DNA of 64,000 bases from Prescottella subtropica (GTDB lineage Bacteria; Actinomycetota; Actinomycetes; Mycobacteriales; Mycobacteriaceae), in NCBI RefSeq assembly GCF_005434945.1, contig NZ_SKCH01000004.1:186001-250000 (forward strand), read 5' to 3'. Below the pieces are notes generated by a model that searched no databases, was not told the origin of the DNA, and saw only the letters and a program-made list of their open reading frames with translations. Positions 55,018 to 62,781 of the stretch are shown one piece after another (the first letter of the stretch is position 1; each line of letters opens with the position of its first letter). The position numbers were made by a program, and so were the translations under genes.

Positions 55018-55926
55018 TTACGGATTCTGCTGGCTCTGGTAGACCATCCAGGAACTGGCGGTGTACATATCCACCGTCGTCGTCAGTGAGTTACCGGACG
55101 CCGAGGGAAGTCCGGCGCGGAGATTGACCGCCCAGTTGAGTGAACCGAGAGGTCCGCAGCCGGTGGCGCCGGGGACCGCGAAGTCGGTGGCCGCTGCTCC
55201 GTAGCCCGGGAAGTAGGTGCCGACTTCGCCGGATGGGATACCCGCGGGCTGGCCACCCGTGCTGGGGTCGACCTTCAGATCGAGATCGATCGGATCGTCG
55301 GTGGTACCGAGGTAGCAGTTGTCGCCGAGTAGTGGGTTGGACAGCTTGATCCGGATGGGGAGTTTGACCGTCATGTTCTCGGGACTCGGAAGGTTGAACA
55401 CAGGGGTTCCCACCTGCTCGACGGAGGCGATGATGCGGGTGGGGCCGAAGTCCTCGGCCGATCCCACACCCAACGCACCTCCCGGCACCTGAATGGGATT
55501 GGCGTGGACGCCGCCGTCCTTGGGGAAGAAGTCCCAGGTCATAGGGGGGCCGGGGGTGATTTTGTTGCCGCCGGCGATCATCATGCTGTCGGGATCGAGA
55601 TCCACCGTGAGGTTGCCGAGTTTCATGGTGCCGGTCTTGACGATTACGGTCTGGCATCCGCCAGGTGTGGGTACGGGCTGACCGGTGTCCGGGTTCTTGT
55701 TCAACAGATCCTCGACCGGGCAGGTGTCCCAGCCGGTGAAGGTGAACGGATCCTGAGGGGCCGGACCGGAGGAACCGAGTGAGCCGCTGCTGCCCTCGGA
55801 ACCAGAGAGGCTGCCCGAGCTGCCACTGCTACCCAGGCTGCTCTCCGCGGCGGCCACGCCACCGCCGACGAGTGCAAGGGCCGCTGTCGCGGCGATGACG
55901 GACGACCGGGTAATGGACTTGCGCAT
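55018..55926 (-). CDS. Exported Cys-rich protein, paralog 1, with Ser/Gly linker
   Basis: A 302-residue exported protein. Signal peptide 1-27 (RSSVIAATAALALVGGGVAAA), then a 28-residue Ser/Gly/Leu linker (about 28-56), then a conserved domain: FTFTGWDTCPVEDLLNK, PTPGGCQTVIVKTGTMKLGNLTVDLD, KITPGPPMTWDFFPK, VFNLPSPENMTVKLPIRIKLSNPLLGDNCYLG and FAVPGATGCGPLGSLNWAVNLRAGLPSASG. Four cysteines likely form two disulphides. It is highly similar to the gene product at 56685-57506; a 51-bp stretch is identical in DNA. No known family is recognised. ATG 55926; possibly transcribed after the genes at 56035 and 56685. Confidence 0.8.
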   Translation of the reverse strand: MRKSITRSSVIAATAALALVGGGVAAAESSLGSSGSSGSLSGSEGSSGSLGSSGPAPQDPFTFTGWDTCPVEDLLNKNPDTGQPVPTPGGCQTVIVKTGTMKLGNLTVDLDPDSMMIAGGNKITPGPPMTWDFFPKDGGVHANPIQVPGGALGVGSAEDFGPTRIIASVEQVGTPVFNLPSPENMTVKLPIRIKLSNPLLGDNCYLGTTDDPIDLDLKVDPSTGGQPAGIPSGEVGTYFPGYGAAATDFAVPGATGCGPLGSLNWAVNLRAGLPSASGNSLTTTVDMYTASSWMVYQSQQNP

Positions 55927-55981
55927 GTACTTCCCCCATTCGAATTGTGAATTTGCTCAGATGGATTCATGAAGATCCGGA

Positions 55982-56028
55982 GCTTCCAGCCGTCCCGGCC
56001 TCGAGCGGAACCAGGGACGGCTGGAAGC
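55982..56028. terminator. 15-bp hairpin after the middle exported-protein gene
   Basis: GCTTCCAGCCGTCCC (55982-55996) pairs perfectly with 56014-56028 across a 17-nt loop, six bases beyond the stop of the gene at 56035. It partly insulates that gene from the one starting at 55926. Confidence 0.75.
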
Positions 56029-56034
56029 CTGGTC

Positions 56035-56649
56035 TTACGTGGTGACGTCGATGCCCGGCGAGAACGTCAAAGTGCCGGTCAGGTTCCCCGCAGCCGGCGT
56101 GCTGCCGGTGGCCGGCGGGCAGTACGAACCGACACCGTTGGATAGGAACGTGATGCCTGGACTGCTCGACGCGGTGACGTTGGGCTTGCTGTACGGCAGA
56201 GGGCCGATGTTGCTCTGCATGAGGGTGATCGAGCAGGTGCCCGCCGTGACGGTGGCACTGTTGTCGGGCATGATCAGGCTGCCTTTGGGGCTACCGCTGT
56301 CGGCGCTGACGTTGATCTTCCAGGGCTGGGTCGCTGTGACGGTGGCGGCGGTAAAGCCGTCGAGGTAGCAATTCGACAGATTGACGCTGCTGATCGGGAT
56401 ATCGATGCCACCGGTGCCCGCGTTGACGTTGGAGCCTGCGGCGGGTGTGGTACCCGAGCCGCTCACGGTGTAGCACTCGAGATAATGGCTACCGGCCGTG
56501 ATGGACAGATAGTTGCTGGTTGCCGTCACCGGAGTGCTGGTCTGGACGACGGTGGTGGATGCGGCGGCTACGCCGGTCACGGACACGGTGAGTGCGGCTG
56601 CAGCAGCAGCGCTGGCGAGGATCTGGCCCGCTCGAACGAGTGCTCTCAT
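56035..56649 (-). CDS. Exported beta-rich protein of unknown function
   Basis: A 204-residue exported protein with signal peptide about 1-30 (ILASAAAAAALTVSVTGVAAAS). The mature part is Thr/Ser rich and alternates short strands: SITAGSHYLECYTVSGSGTTP, IPISSVNLSNCYLDGFTAATVTATQPWKINVSADSGSPKG, VTAGTCSITLMQSNIGPLPY, GVGSYCPPATG. Four cysteines. It is not similar to its two neighbours but lies between them. ATG 56649 has AGGAGG at ideal spacing. No known domain recognised. Confidence 0.78.
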   Translation of the reverse strand: MRALVRAGQILASAAAAAALTVSVTGVAAASTTVVQTSTPVTATSNYLSITAGSHYLECYTVSGSGTTPAAGSNVNAGTGGIDIPISSVNLSNCYLDGFTAATVTATQPWKINVSADSGSPKGSLIMPDNSATVTAGTCSITLMQSNIGPLPYSKPNVTASSSPGITFLSNGVGSYCPPATGSTPAAGNLTGTLTFSPGIDVTT

Positions 56650-56684
56650 GGTGATGCCTCCTGTGTTCTGATGGGTTTTCTTCG

Positions 56685-57506
56685 TCACTGACGGTTCAGA
56701 TGGACCAACCACGAACTGGCCGTGTACATGTCCACCGTCGTCGTCAGGGAGTTCTTGCCGCTGGCCGAGGGAAGCCCGGCTCGAAGGTTCACTGCCCAGT
56801 TGAGCGAGCCGAAGAGCCCACAACCTGTAGCGCCCGGCACAGCGAAATCTGTGGCACTGGCGGTGTAGTCGGGGAAGTACGTGCCGACTGCTCCACCAGG
56901 AATGGCGCTGGGCTGACCGCCGGTGTCGGGGTCGACTTTCAGATCGAAGATCACCGGCTTGTCAGAGGTACCGATGTAGCAGTTGTTGCCCAGCATCGGG
57001 TTCGACAACTTCAGGCGTACAGGGAGTTTCACCGTCATGTCCTCGGGGCTCGGCAGATTGAACACGGGGGTGCTCACCTGCTCGACTGTGGCGGTGATTG
57101 CAGTGGGGCCGAAGCCCTCGGCGGATGCGGTGCCGAGTGCGCCGCCGGGGGTCGTGATCGGCGCGGAGTGTAGTCCCCCGCTCTTGGGGAAGAAATCCCA
57201 GTTCATAGGGGGGCCGGGGGTGATTTTGTTGCCGCCGGCGATCATCATGCTGTTCGGCTGCAGGTCGATCGTGAGGTCGCCGAGCTGCATGGTGCCGCTC
57301 TTGACGATCACGGTCTGGCATCCGCCAGGTGTGGGCACGGGCTGGCCTGAGGCCGGATCCTTGTTCAACAGGCTGTCGAGTGGACACGTGTCCCAGCCTG
57401 TGAACTGGTACGGCGCCTGCGGTGCAGCCGATGCAGTTCCGGCGCCGGCCAGCACGAGTGCGGCGGTGGCGGCGAGAACAGCCGCGCGGGTGAGATTCGT
57501 TCGCAT
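56685..57506 (-). CDS. Exported Cys-rich protein, paralog 2
   Basis: A 273-residue exported protein with signal peptide about 1-27 (AAVLAATAALVLAGAGTASA) and the same domain as the gene at 55018 but without its Ser/Gly linker: YQFTGWDTCPLDSLLNK, PTPGGCQTVIVKSGTM, KITPGPPMNWDFFPK, VFNLPSPEDMTVKLPVRLKLSNPMLGNNCYIG, FAVPGATGCGLFGSLNWAVNLRAGLPSASG. Cysteine positions are conserved. ATG 57506 follows GGGAG by six bases. First of three same-strand exported genes; the next begins 35 bases after its stop. Confidence 0.8.
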   Translation of the reverse strand: MRTNLTRAAVLAATAALVLAGAGTASAAPQAPYQFTGWDTCPLDSLLNKDPASGQPVPTPGGCQTVIVKSGTMQLGDLTIDLQPNSMMIAGGNKITPGPPMNWDFFPKSGGLHSAPITTPGGALGTASAEGFGPTAITATVEQVSTPVFNLPSPEDMTVKLPVRLKLSNPMLGNNCYIGTSDKPVIFDLKVDPDTGGQPSAIPGGAVGTYFPDYTASATDFAVPGATGCGLFGSLNWAVNLRAGLPSASGKNSLTTTVDMYTASSWLVHLNRQ

Positions 57507-58336
57507 GTAGCACTCCCGAGTGGTTCCGCCCCTGAAGCCAGGGGTCGATCGAGTTCGTGGAGATCTTGCCGAGCACACGAGAAGGAACTTCGTATCGAGA
57601 TGTCTCACGAAAAATGCTGCAGGGGAAGTGGATACCGAACGGTGATACGTGAACGCCGCTCCCGGGTATCGACTCGACGGTGGTCTGCTCGACATCTGCA
57701 GCGGGCAACGGTGATGTCCACTGCTGTATCCCGGAAATCCCCCACGAGCGGTCCTTCGTGACCCGACCTCTCGTACACGTCGAAAGGTACACGCCGGTAT
57801 CGGCAGTGTCAGGAAGTTTCACGAAGAAGTGGAAGAGGCACCCGGCCGGCACATCGATCTGGACGAATGTCCATGTGCTCGAGTCGCTTTGCGGCTGCTC
57901 CCGAGGGCCTCCGGTGAGGCCGGGATCTCGAGCAAATTGTACTGCAGTACAAAAAGGTTCGACGAGGGCGCTGTCGAGGCGTCGGACGTCTCGATGAATA
58001 GTGTTCCTGCGGTGTGGGTTTCATCACCGGTCGACATCGGGGTGTTCCATGGAAGTGCTTGCTGCAGAAAGTGATCAGATCTCGCACAGTGGCTGCATGA
58101 GATCCGGTCCGCGCCCGGAGGCGGTGGTGTGGGTGCGCGCTGCGCCGCCGGGGTGTCGGTGTGATCCGGCGTGGGTGCGCCCCGGTTCGATGGGGTGGAA
58201 TGCCGGATTTCCGGGCGGGCCCCGATTCGGCGGATCCTCGCCCGATTCGGTCAAATGCCTGACAATCCTGCATCACGTCTGTATAAACAGTGATGTGGAT
58301 CACACTACTGCATCGACCGTGCCCCGAGGAGGTGTC
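57507..58336. other. 830-bp region without a convincing gene
   Basis: This gap separates the exported-protein cluster (minus) from the YjdJ-like gene (plus). Composition is less GC rich and codon bias is weak in all frames. Short frames exist, such as a possible 72-codon minus-strand frame 57819-58037, but none has a ribosome site and good codon use. It holds a perfect 16-bp palindrome at 57937-57952 and must contain the promoters of both flanking genes. Confidence 0.6.
57937..57952. promoter_or_regulatory. Perfect palindrome TTGTACTGCAGTACAA
   Basis: Sixteen bases, perfectly symmetric with no spacer, in an AT-rich pocket of the non-coding gap. This is the size and symmetry of a TetR/GntR-type operator. 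It lies about 430 bases from the exported-protein start and about 390 from the YjdJ-like start, so its target is unclear. Confidence 0.5.
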
Positions 58337-58690
58337 GTGTTCGCCGATACGCCCCGTGCCGACGTCACCGACAACACCGACCAGAACCGCTTCGAGTTGC
58401 GGCTCAACGGGGACCTGGTGGGAATCGTCGGCTACTACGACACCACCCCCGCCGGCCGCCGCGGCCCCGGCGCCGCCCCGATCGTCTCGTTCATGCACAC
58501 CGTCGTCGTCGAAGACTTCGGGCACCGCGGCCTCGCCGCCGTCCTGGTGCGCGACGCCCTCGACCGCGCCCGCGGCTACGGCTGGCGGGTGCGCCCCGTA
58601 TGCACGTACGTCCAACGGTTCGTCGTCGCCCACCCCGAATACCGCGACCTCATGGCACCCCTCGAAGCGGACACCACCGCGTCGAACTGA
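58337..58690 (+). CDS. YjdJ-type small GNAT protein, paralog 1
   Basis: A 117-residue protein of the short Gcn5-related (YjdJ, PF14542) type: NRFELRLNGDLVGIVGYYD (first strands), FMHTVVVEDFGHRGLAAVLVRDALDRARGYGWRVRPVCTYVQRFVVAHPEYRDLM, where H-x-x-V-x-x-x-x-x-x-x-G-x-A is the acetyl-CoA loop. GTG 58337 has GAGGAGG five bases upstream. The next gene encodes a paralog. Confidence 0.85.
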   Translation: MFADTPRADVTDNTDQNRFELRLNGDLVGIVGYYDTTPAGRRGPGAAPIVSFMHTVVVEDFGHRGLAAVLVRDALDRARGYGWRVRPVCTYVQRFVVAHPEYRDLMAPLEADTTASN

Positions 58691-58784
58691 CAGCCCGTCA
58701 CGACCCCGCCACCAGGTCGCGGATCGGCATCGAACCGCCCCACCCGTACCGAAACGGACCCGCTCCGGCGCGTCCGCCGGTTTC

Positions 58785-59126
58785 ATGGGACACGTGAACC
58801 CCGGATCGACACGCAGCGCCGCCCGCCCGGTCACCGACGACGCCGTGCGGGTCGTCGACAACCCGGCCCGCGAACGCTACGAACTGTGGGTCGGCGACGA
58901 CCTCGTCGGACTCCTCGGCTACCACCGCGACACGGCAGGCGGCGTGCTCACCCTGCTGCACACCGTGATCGACGAAGACCACGGCGGCCGCGGCTGGGCG
59001 GCCGTCCTCGTCGCCGCCGTCCTCGACCGGGCCCGCCGCGACGACGTCCGCATCCGGCCCGTCTGCACCTACGTCGCCCGCTACCTCGGCCTGCACCCCG
59101 AATGCGGCGACCTCGTGGCCGGCTGA
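58785..59126 (+). CDS. YjdJ-type small GNAT protein, paralog 2
   Basis: A 113-residue paralog of the preceding protein: ERYELWVGDDLVGLLGYHRD, LLHTVIDEDHGGRGWAAVLVAAVLDRARRDDVRIRPVCTYVARYLGLHPECGDLV. Both share the IRPVCTYV-type end with a conserved cysteine and a final HPE motif. ATG 58785 is chosen; GTG 58794 is possible. It ends six bases before the convergent xthA stop. Confidence 0.82.
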   Translation: MGHVNPGSTRSAARPVTDDAVRVVDNPARERYELWVGDDLVGLLGYHRDTAGGVLTLLHTVIDEDHGGRGWAAVLVAAVLDRARRDDVRIRPVCTYVARYLGLHPECGDLVAG

Positions 59127-59132
59127 CCGCCG

Positions 59133-59933
59133 TCAGGCCAGATCCACCACCACCGGCGCATGATCGCTCGCGCCCTTGCCCTTGCGTTCGTCCCGATCGA
59201 TGTGCGCGGCCGTCACCCGTTCCGCGAACGCCGGCGACCCCAGCACGTAGTCGATCCGCATGCCCTGCTTCTTCGGGAACCGCAACTGCGTGTAATCCCA
59301 GTACGTGTACACCCCCGGACCCGGCGCGTGCGGACGCACCACATCCGCGAATCCGGCCTCGGTGAACGCGTCGAACGCGTCCCGCTCCGGCTGCGATGTG
59401 TGCGTCTTGCCGTCGAAGAACGACGGATCCCACACGTCCTCGTCCGTCGGCGCCACATTCCAGTCACCCACCAGCGCGATCTGCGCGCCCGGATCCGCCG
59501 CCAACCAGCCCTGCGCGTCCGCCCGCAGCTTCGCCAGCCACTCCAACTTGTACGTGTAGTGCGGATCGGCGAGCTCCCGGCCGTTCGGGACATACAGGCT
59601 CCACACCCGCACCCCGCCGACCGTCGCCCCGATCGCCCGCGCCTCCCGCGCCTGCTCGGCCTCCGGATCCTTGTGGAAACCGGGCTGATCGGCGAACCCG
59701 ACCTGCACGTCCTCGAGGCCGATCCGCGACGCGATCGCCACCCCGTTCCACTGACTCAGCCCGACGTGCGCCACCTCGTACCCGGCCTCGGCGAACCGCT
59801 CGTACGGGAACTGCTCGTCCTTGCACTTGGTTTCCTGCATCGCCAGCACATCGGTACCGGTGCGGGACAACCAGTCCACGATCCGGTCGGTACGGGCACG
59901 GACCGAGTTCACATTCCACGTCGCGAGTCGCAC
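59133..59933 (-). CDS. xthA: Exodeoxyribonuclease III
   Basis: AP endonuclease and 3' exonuclease of base excision repair. The 266-residue protein follows the EEP fold: RLATWNVNSVRAR, LAMQETKCKDEQFP (metal Glu), WNGVAIASR, YVPNGRE, LVGDWNVAPTDEDVWDP (catalytic Asp, Asn), RIDYVLGSP and the final GASDHAPVVVDL (catalytic Asp-His). GTG 59933. Last of a three-gene operon with def and the SH3-like gene (gaps of 16 and 14 bases), matching mycobacterial order. Confidence 0.95.
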   Translation of the reverse strand: MRLATWNVNSVRARTDRIVDWLSRTGTDVLAMQETKCKDEQFPYERFAEAGYEVAHVGLSQWNGVAIASRIGLEDVQVGFADQPGFHKDPEAEQAREARAIGATVGGVRVWSLYVPNGRELADPHYTYKLEWLAKLRADAQGWLAADPGAQIALVGDWNVAPTDEDVWDPSFFDGKTHTSQPERDAFDAFTEAGFADVVRPHAPGPGVYTYWDYTQLRFPKKQGMRIDYVLGSPAFAERVTAAHIDRDERKGKGASDHAPVVVDLA

Positions 59934-59947
59934 ACCCGAGACAGTAG

Positions 59948-60178
59948 TCAGTCGCCCCGACGTTCGCGGCCCCGACGCTCGGGTCGCGGGCCCAGCGCCT
60001 TCATCCGCAGCACCGCGGCGCGGTCGATCTCCACCACCCGGCCGTCGGCGGTGCGGACCACCACCGACGGCTCCAACTGCTCGAGCGTGCCGATGGCGTC
60101 GGTCAACGGATGCGACGCGCCGGGCGGCAGGCGGTACCGCACCACCACCCGGCCGCCGAGCGTCGGCTGCGTCGTCAT
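59948..60178 (-). CDS. Stand-alone SH3-like domain, remnant or split of an Rv0428c-type acetyltransferase
   Basis: A 76-residue protein: GGRVVVRYRLPPGASHPLTDAIGTLEQLEPSVVVRTADGRVVEIDRAAVLRMKALGPRP. This matches the N-terminal beta-barrel domain of M. tuberculosis Rv0428c, where it is followed by a GNAT domain of over 200 residues. Here the frame stops after RRGRERRGD, and no GNAT domain follows before xthA. Gene order def - this gene - xthA is the same as in mycobacteria, so the acetyltransferase part seems to have been lost or never gained. Confidence 0.75.
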   Translation of the reverse strand: MTTQPTLGGRVVVRYRLPPGASHPLTDAIGTLEQLEPSVVVRTADGRVVEIDRAAVLRMKALGPRPERRGRERRGD

Positions 60179-60194
60179 CCGTCTGTCGATCTCG

Positions 60195-60812
60195 TCAGTC
60201 TTCGTCGTCGATATCGTCGTGGCCGAACGGATCGTCGACGGTCCCCGGCGTCCAGCTCAGGTTCGGCACACCCCAGCCCTCCCGCTTGATCGTCTTCTTC
60301 GCCGCACGCTTGTTGCGGCCGATCAGCACGTCCACGTACAGGAACCCGTCCAGGTGCCCCGTCTCGTGCTGCAGCATCCGCGCGAAGAACCCGCGGCCCT
60401 CGAGCACGACCGGATTGCCGTCCTCGTCGGTACCGGTCACCTTCGCCCAGTCGGCGCGACCCGTCGGGAACTGCTCACCGGGCACCGACAGGCAGCCCTC
60501 GACGTCGTCGTCCTCGTCCGGCATGGTCTCCGGGATCTCCGACGTCTCCAGCACCGGATTGACCACACAGCCGCGGCGCATCGGGTACTTGCCCGACGCG
60601 TCCTTGCCGGCCTCGTAGTCGGGGCAGTCGTAGACGAACAGACGCTTGGCGACACCGACCTGGTTGGCCGCCAGACCGACACCGTTCGCGGCGTCCATCG
60701 TCTCGTACATGTCGCGGATCAGGTCCGCGAGCTCGGCGGGGGACTCGGTCACGGGCTGGGTCGGCTCGTGCAGGACGGGGTCACCGACGATCCGGATCGG
60801 AAGAATGGCCAT
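60195..60812 (-). CDS. def: Peptide deformylase
   Basis: Removes the formyl group from nascent protein N-termini using a metal ion. The 205-residue protein has motif 1 [10 protein letters not shown], motif 2 EGCLSVPGE and motif 3 [11 protein letters not shown] (HExxH). The insertion [12 protein letters not shown] and the acidic tail (HDDIDDED) are typical of actinobacterial forms. ATG 60812. First of the def-SH3-xthA operon. Confidence 0.96.
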   Translation of the reverse strand: MAILPIRIVGDPVLHEPTQPVTESPAELADLIRDMYETMDAANGVGLAANQVGVAKRLFVYDCPDYEAGKDASGKYPMRRGCVVNPVLETSEIPETMPDEDDDVEGCLSVPGEQFPTGRADWAKVTGTDEDGNPVVLEGRGFFARMLQHETGHLDGFLYVDVLIGRNKRAAKKTIKREGWGVPNLSWTPGTVDDPFGHDDIDDED

Positions 60813-60955
60813 GGTCGTCAAGGATAGTGGGCGCGACACCGGCGTCGCGTCCCGCCGGACGTCGGGACCCCGTGATTCAATGACCAGCAACAACAGCGGT
60901 GTAATTCGTGTTCGGGGCATACTGGATTTCCCGGATCCAGCAGTCGAGGAGTGAG

Positions 60956-61282
60956 ATGGACGGCGCAGCAGCGCGGAACCAGTCGCAACAGCCCGACAGC
61001 ACGTCGGGGGACGAACGCGGCGACGACGGCCTCACCCGCCGGGACCACGACATTCTCGCCTTCGAACGGCAGTGGTGGAAGTACGCCGGCGCCAAGGAAG
61101 AAGCCATCAAGGACCGCTTCTCGCTGTCCGCCACCCGCTACTACCAGGTCCTCAACGCCCTCGTCGACCGCCCCGAAGCACTCGCCGCCGACCCGATGCT
61201 GGTCAAACGGCTGCGGCGGCTGCGGGCCAGCCGGCAGAAGGCGCGGGCCGCGCGTCGCCTCGGCTTCGATCTGTCCACCTGA
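60956..61282 (+). CDS. DUF3263 (Rv0430-like) small regulator-like protein
   Basis: A 108-residue protein: [78 protein letters not shown]. The middle reads like a helix-turn-helix and the C-terminus is strongly basic, suggesting DNA binding. It is the DUF3263 family, with Rv0430 at the same place before Rv0431. ATG 60956 has GAGGAG five bases upstream and a CATACT motif further up. Confidence 0.9.
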   Translation: MDGAAARNQSQQPDSTSGDERGDDGLTRRDHDILAFERQWWKYAGAKEEAIKDRFSLSATRYYQVLNALVDRPEALAADPMLVKRLRRLRASRQKARAARRLGFDLST

Positions 61283-61353
61283 GCCGGCCCCTCCGCCGTC
61301 CCCCGAACCCCGGCCGTCGTCCCCTCCGTACCGGAACCGTCGGACGCGCCGAT

Positions 61354-61359
61354 TAAGGT
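61354..61359 (+). promoter_or_regulatory. -10 element TAAGGT for the VirR-like gene
   Basis: TAAGGT ends 8 bases before GTG 61368, consistent with leaderless transcription; no ribosome site is present. Confidence 0.5.
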
Positions 61360-61367
61360 CGTGACCC

Positions 61368-61955
61368 GTGAGCACCCCGAACCCCGAGCCGTCGGGCACC
61401 CCGCTGCGCGCGATCGCGATGGTGCTGATCGCCGTCGCGATCCTCTTCGCCGGCCTGGGCGCCGCCTCCCTGGGCGGGTCGGACTCCGACGAGTCCGCGC
61501 CGGTCACCGCGGCCGCCGCGGCCCCGACCACCACCGTCGCGCCCACCACGACCACAGCCCCCGCGGCAGCCCCGACCACGACGGCAGCACTACCGACCGC
61601 GGTATCGGGGACTGCAGCGTCGACGACCAAGGCGGCCCCGGTGACCACCTCGAGTTCCGGTGCCTCCGCGCGGGCCGACAAGTCGGTGCCGGTCCGGGTG
61701 TTCAACAACAGCACCGTCTCCGGTCTCGCCGCGGACACCGCGGACACCCTCACCTCCGACGGCTGGAACGTCTCCGAGACCGGCAACTACAGCTACGGTC
61801 TGATCCAGAACACCACTGTCTACTACGGCAACAGCGCATCCGAGAAGCAGGCCGCCGAGGAGATCGCCGCGGAGCTGGGCGTCAAGGCCGAACCTCGGTT
61901 CTCCGGCATCGCCAGCGCATCACCCGGCGTGATCGTGATCGTCACCTCCGAGTAG
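61368..61955 (+). CDS. virR: LytR_C-domain membrane protein, VirR (Rv0431)-like
   Basis: A 195-residue protein: short cytoplasmic N-terminus, one transmembrane segment ([21 protein letters not shown]), a long Ala/Thr/Pro linker (about 45-100), and a C-terminal LytR_C domain ([35 protein letters not shown]...[23 protein letters not shown]). M. tuberculosis VirR, in the same position, governs vesicle release and cell-envelope permeability. A similar envelope role is inferred. Confidence 0.88.
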   Translation: MSTPNPEPSGTPLRAIAMVLIAVAILFAGLGAASLGGSDSDESAPVTAAAAAPTTTVAPTTTTAPAAAPTTTAALPTAVSGTAASTTKAAPVTTSSSGASARADKSVPVRVFNNSTVSGLAADTADTLTSDGWNVSETGNYSYGLIQNTTVYYGNSASEKQAAEEIAAELGVKAEPRFSGIASASPGVIVIVTSE

Positions 61956-62017
61956 ACCGACCGGACCTGCTGGTTATGATCGTCGGCAGATTTCAACCAC
62001 CTCGAAGGAGCGGTTCG

Positions 62018-62701
62018 ATGGCCTCGCAATTCACCCGTCGCAAGTCCTGGCGCGTCGTGACCCCGTTGGTCGCGATCGCGGCCCTGGGCCTGACCGCGTG
62101 CTCGAACAACGAGGAGCCCAGCGACATCCCGGGCACCACGCCGCCGGTGTGGACCGGTGCCCCCGCCCCGACCGGTGAGCACGCCGAGGCGGGCTCCGCC
62201 GAGGCCGCCGGCGAGACCCTGTCGATCGAGCTGAAGGACGCCAAGGGCAGCCAGGTCGGCACCGCGACCCTCGCCGAGGCCGGCAACTACGTCAAGGTCA
62301 CCGTCAACGCGCAGGGCCTGAAGCCCGGTTTCCACGGCCTGCACATCCACTCGGTCGGCACGTGCGAACCCAACTCCGTCGCCCCCACCGGCGGTGAACC
62401 CGGCAACTTCCTGTCCGCCGGCGGCCACTTCCAGGTCGAGGGCCACACCGGCCACCCGGCCAGCGGCGACCTCACCTCGCTCGAGGTGCGTGAGGGCGGC
62501 ATGGGCTACCTCGTCACCACCACCGACGCCTTCACCCTGAAGGACCTGAAGAACGGCGGCAAGGGCACCGCCGTCGTCATCCACGCGGACGCCGACAACT
62601 TCGGCAACATCCCCACCCGCTACGCGGCCGCCGCGGACCAGGAGACCCTGGCCACCGGCGATGCCGGCGCACGCATCGCCTGCGGTGTCATCAAGGGCTG
62701 A
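62018..62701 (+). CDS. sodC: Cu-Zn superoxide dismutase lipoprotein
   Basis: Exported dismutase that protects the envelope from superoxide. The 227-residue protein has lipobox LTAC near residue 28, then the Cu-Zn SOD core with copper ligands in [13 protein letters not shown], the zinc region [13 protein letters not shown] and HADADNF, and the end ARIACGVI with the disulphide cysteine. GAAGGAG precedes ATG 62018 and TATGAT (61975) gives a short leader. Position after virR follows mycobacterial order (Rv0432). Confidence 0.95.
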   Translation: MASQFTRRKSWRVVTPLVAIAALGLTACSNNEEPSDIPGTTPPVWTGAPAPTGEHAEAGSAEAAGETLSIELKDAKGSQVGTATLAEAGNYVKVTVNAQGLKPGFHGLHIHSVGTCEPNSVAPTGGEPGNFLSAGGHFQVEGHTGHPASGDLTSLEVREGGMGYLVTTTDAFTLKDLKNGGKGTAVVIHADADNFGNIPTRYAAAADQETLATGDAGARIACGVIKG

Positions 62702-62721
62702 CACCCGAGCACGACATCCGA

Positions 62722-62755
62722 CCGGACGGCGGGGCCACACGGCCCCGCCGTCCGG
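62722..62755 (+). terminator. Perfect 15-bp hairpin after sodC
   Basis: CCGGACGGCGGGGCC (62722-62736), loop ACAC, and its complement (62741-62755), 20 bases after the sodC stop and 26 bases before the next start. Confidence 0.9.
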
Positions 62756-62781
62756 CGTCTCCCTGTGGTTGGATCGAGGCT

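Noticed and set aside
57809-58037. Possible 72-residue minus-strand protein in the long gap
   Set aside because: No ribosome site, weak codon bias, and the 16-bp palindrome lies inside it; kept only as part of the gap description.
61500-61680. Low-complexity ACC/GCC tract as a satellite repeat
   Set aside because: It encodes the Ala/Thr/Pro linker of the VirR-like protein and is in frame.
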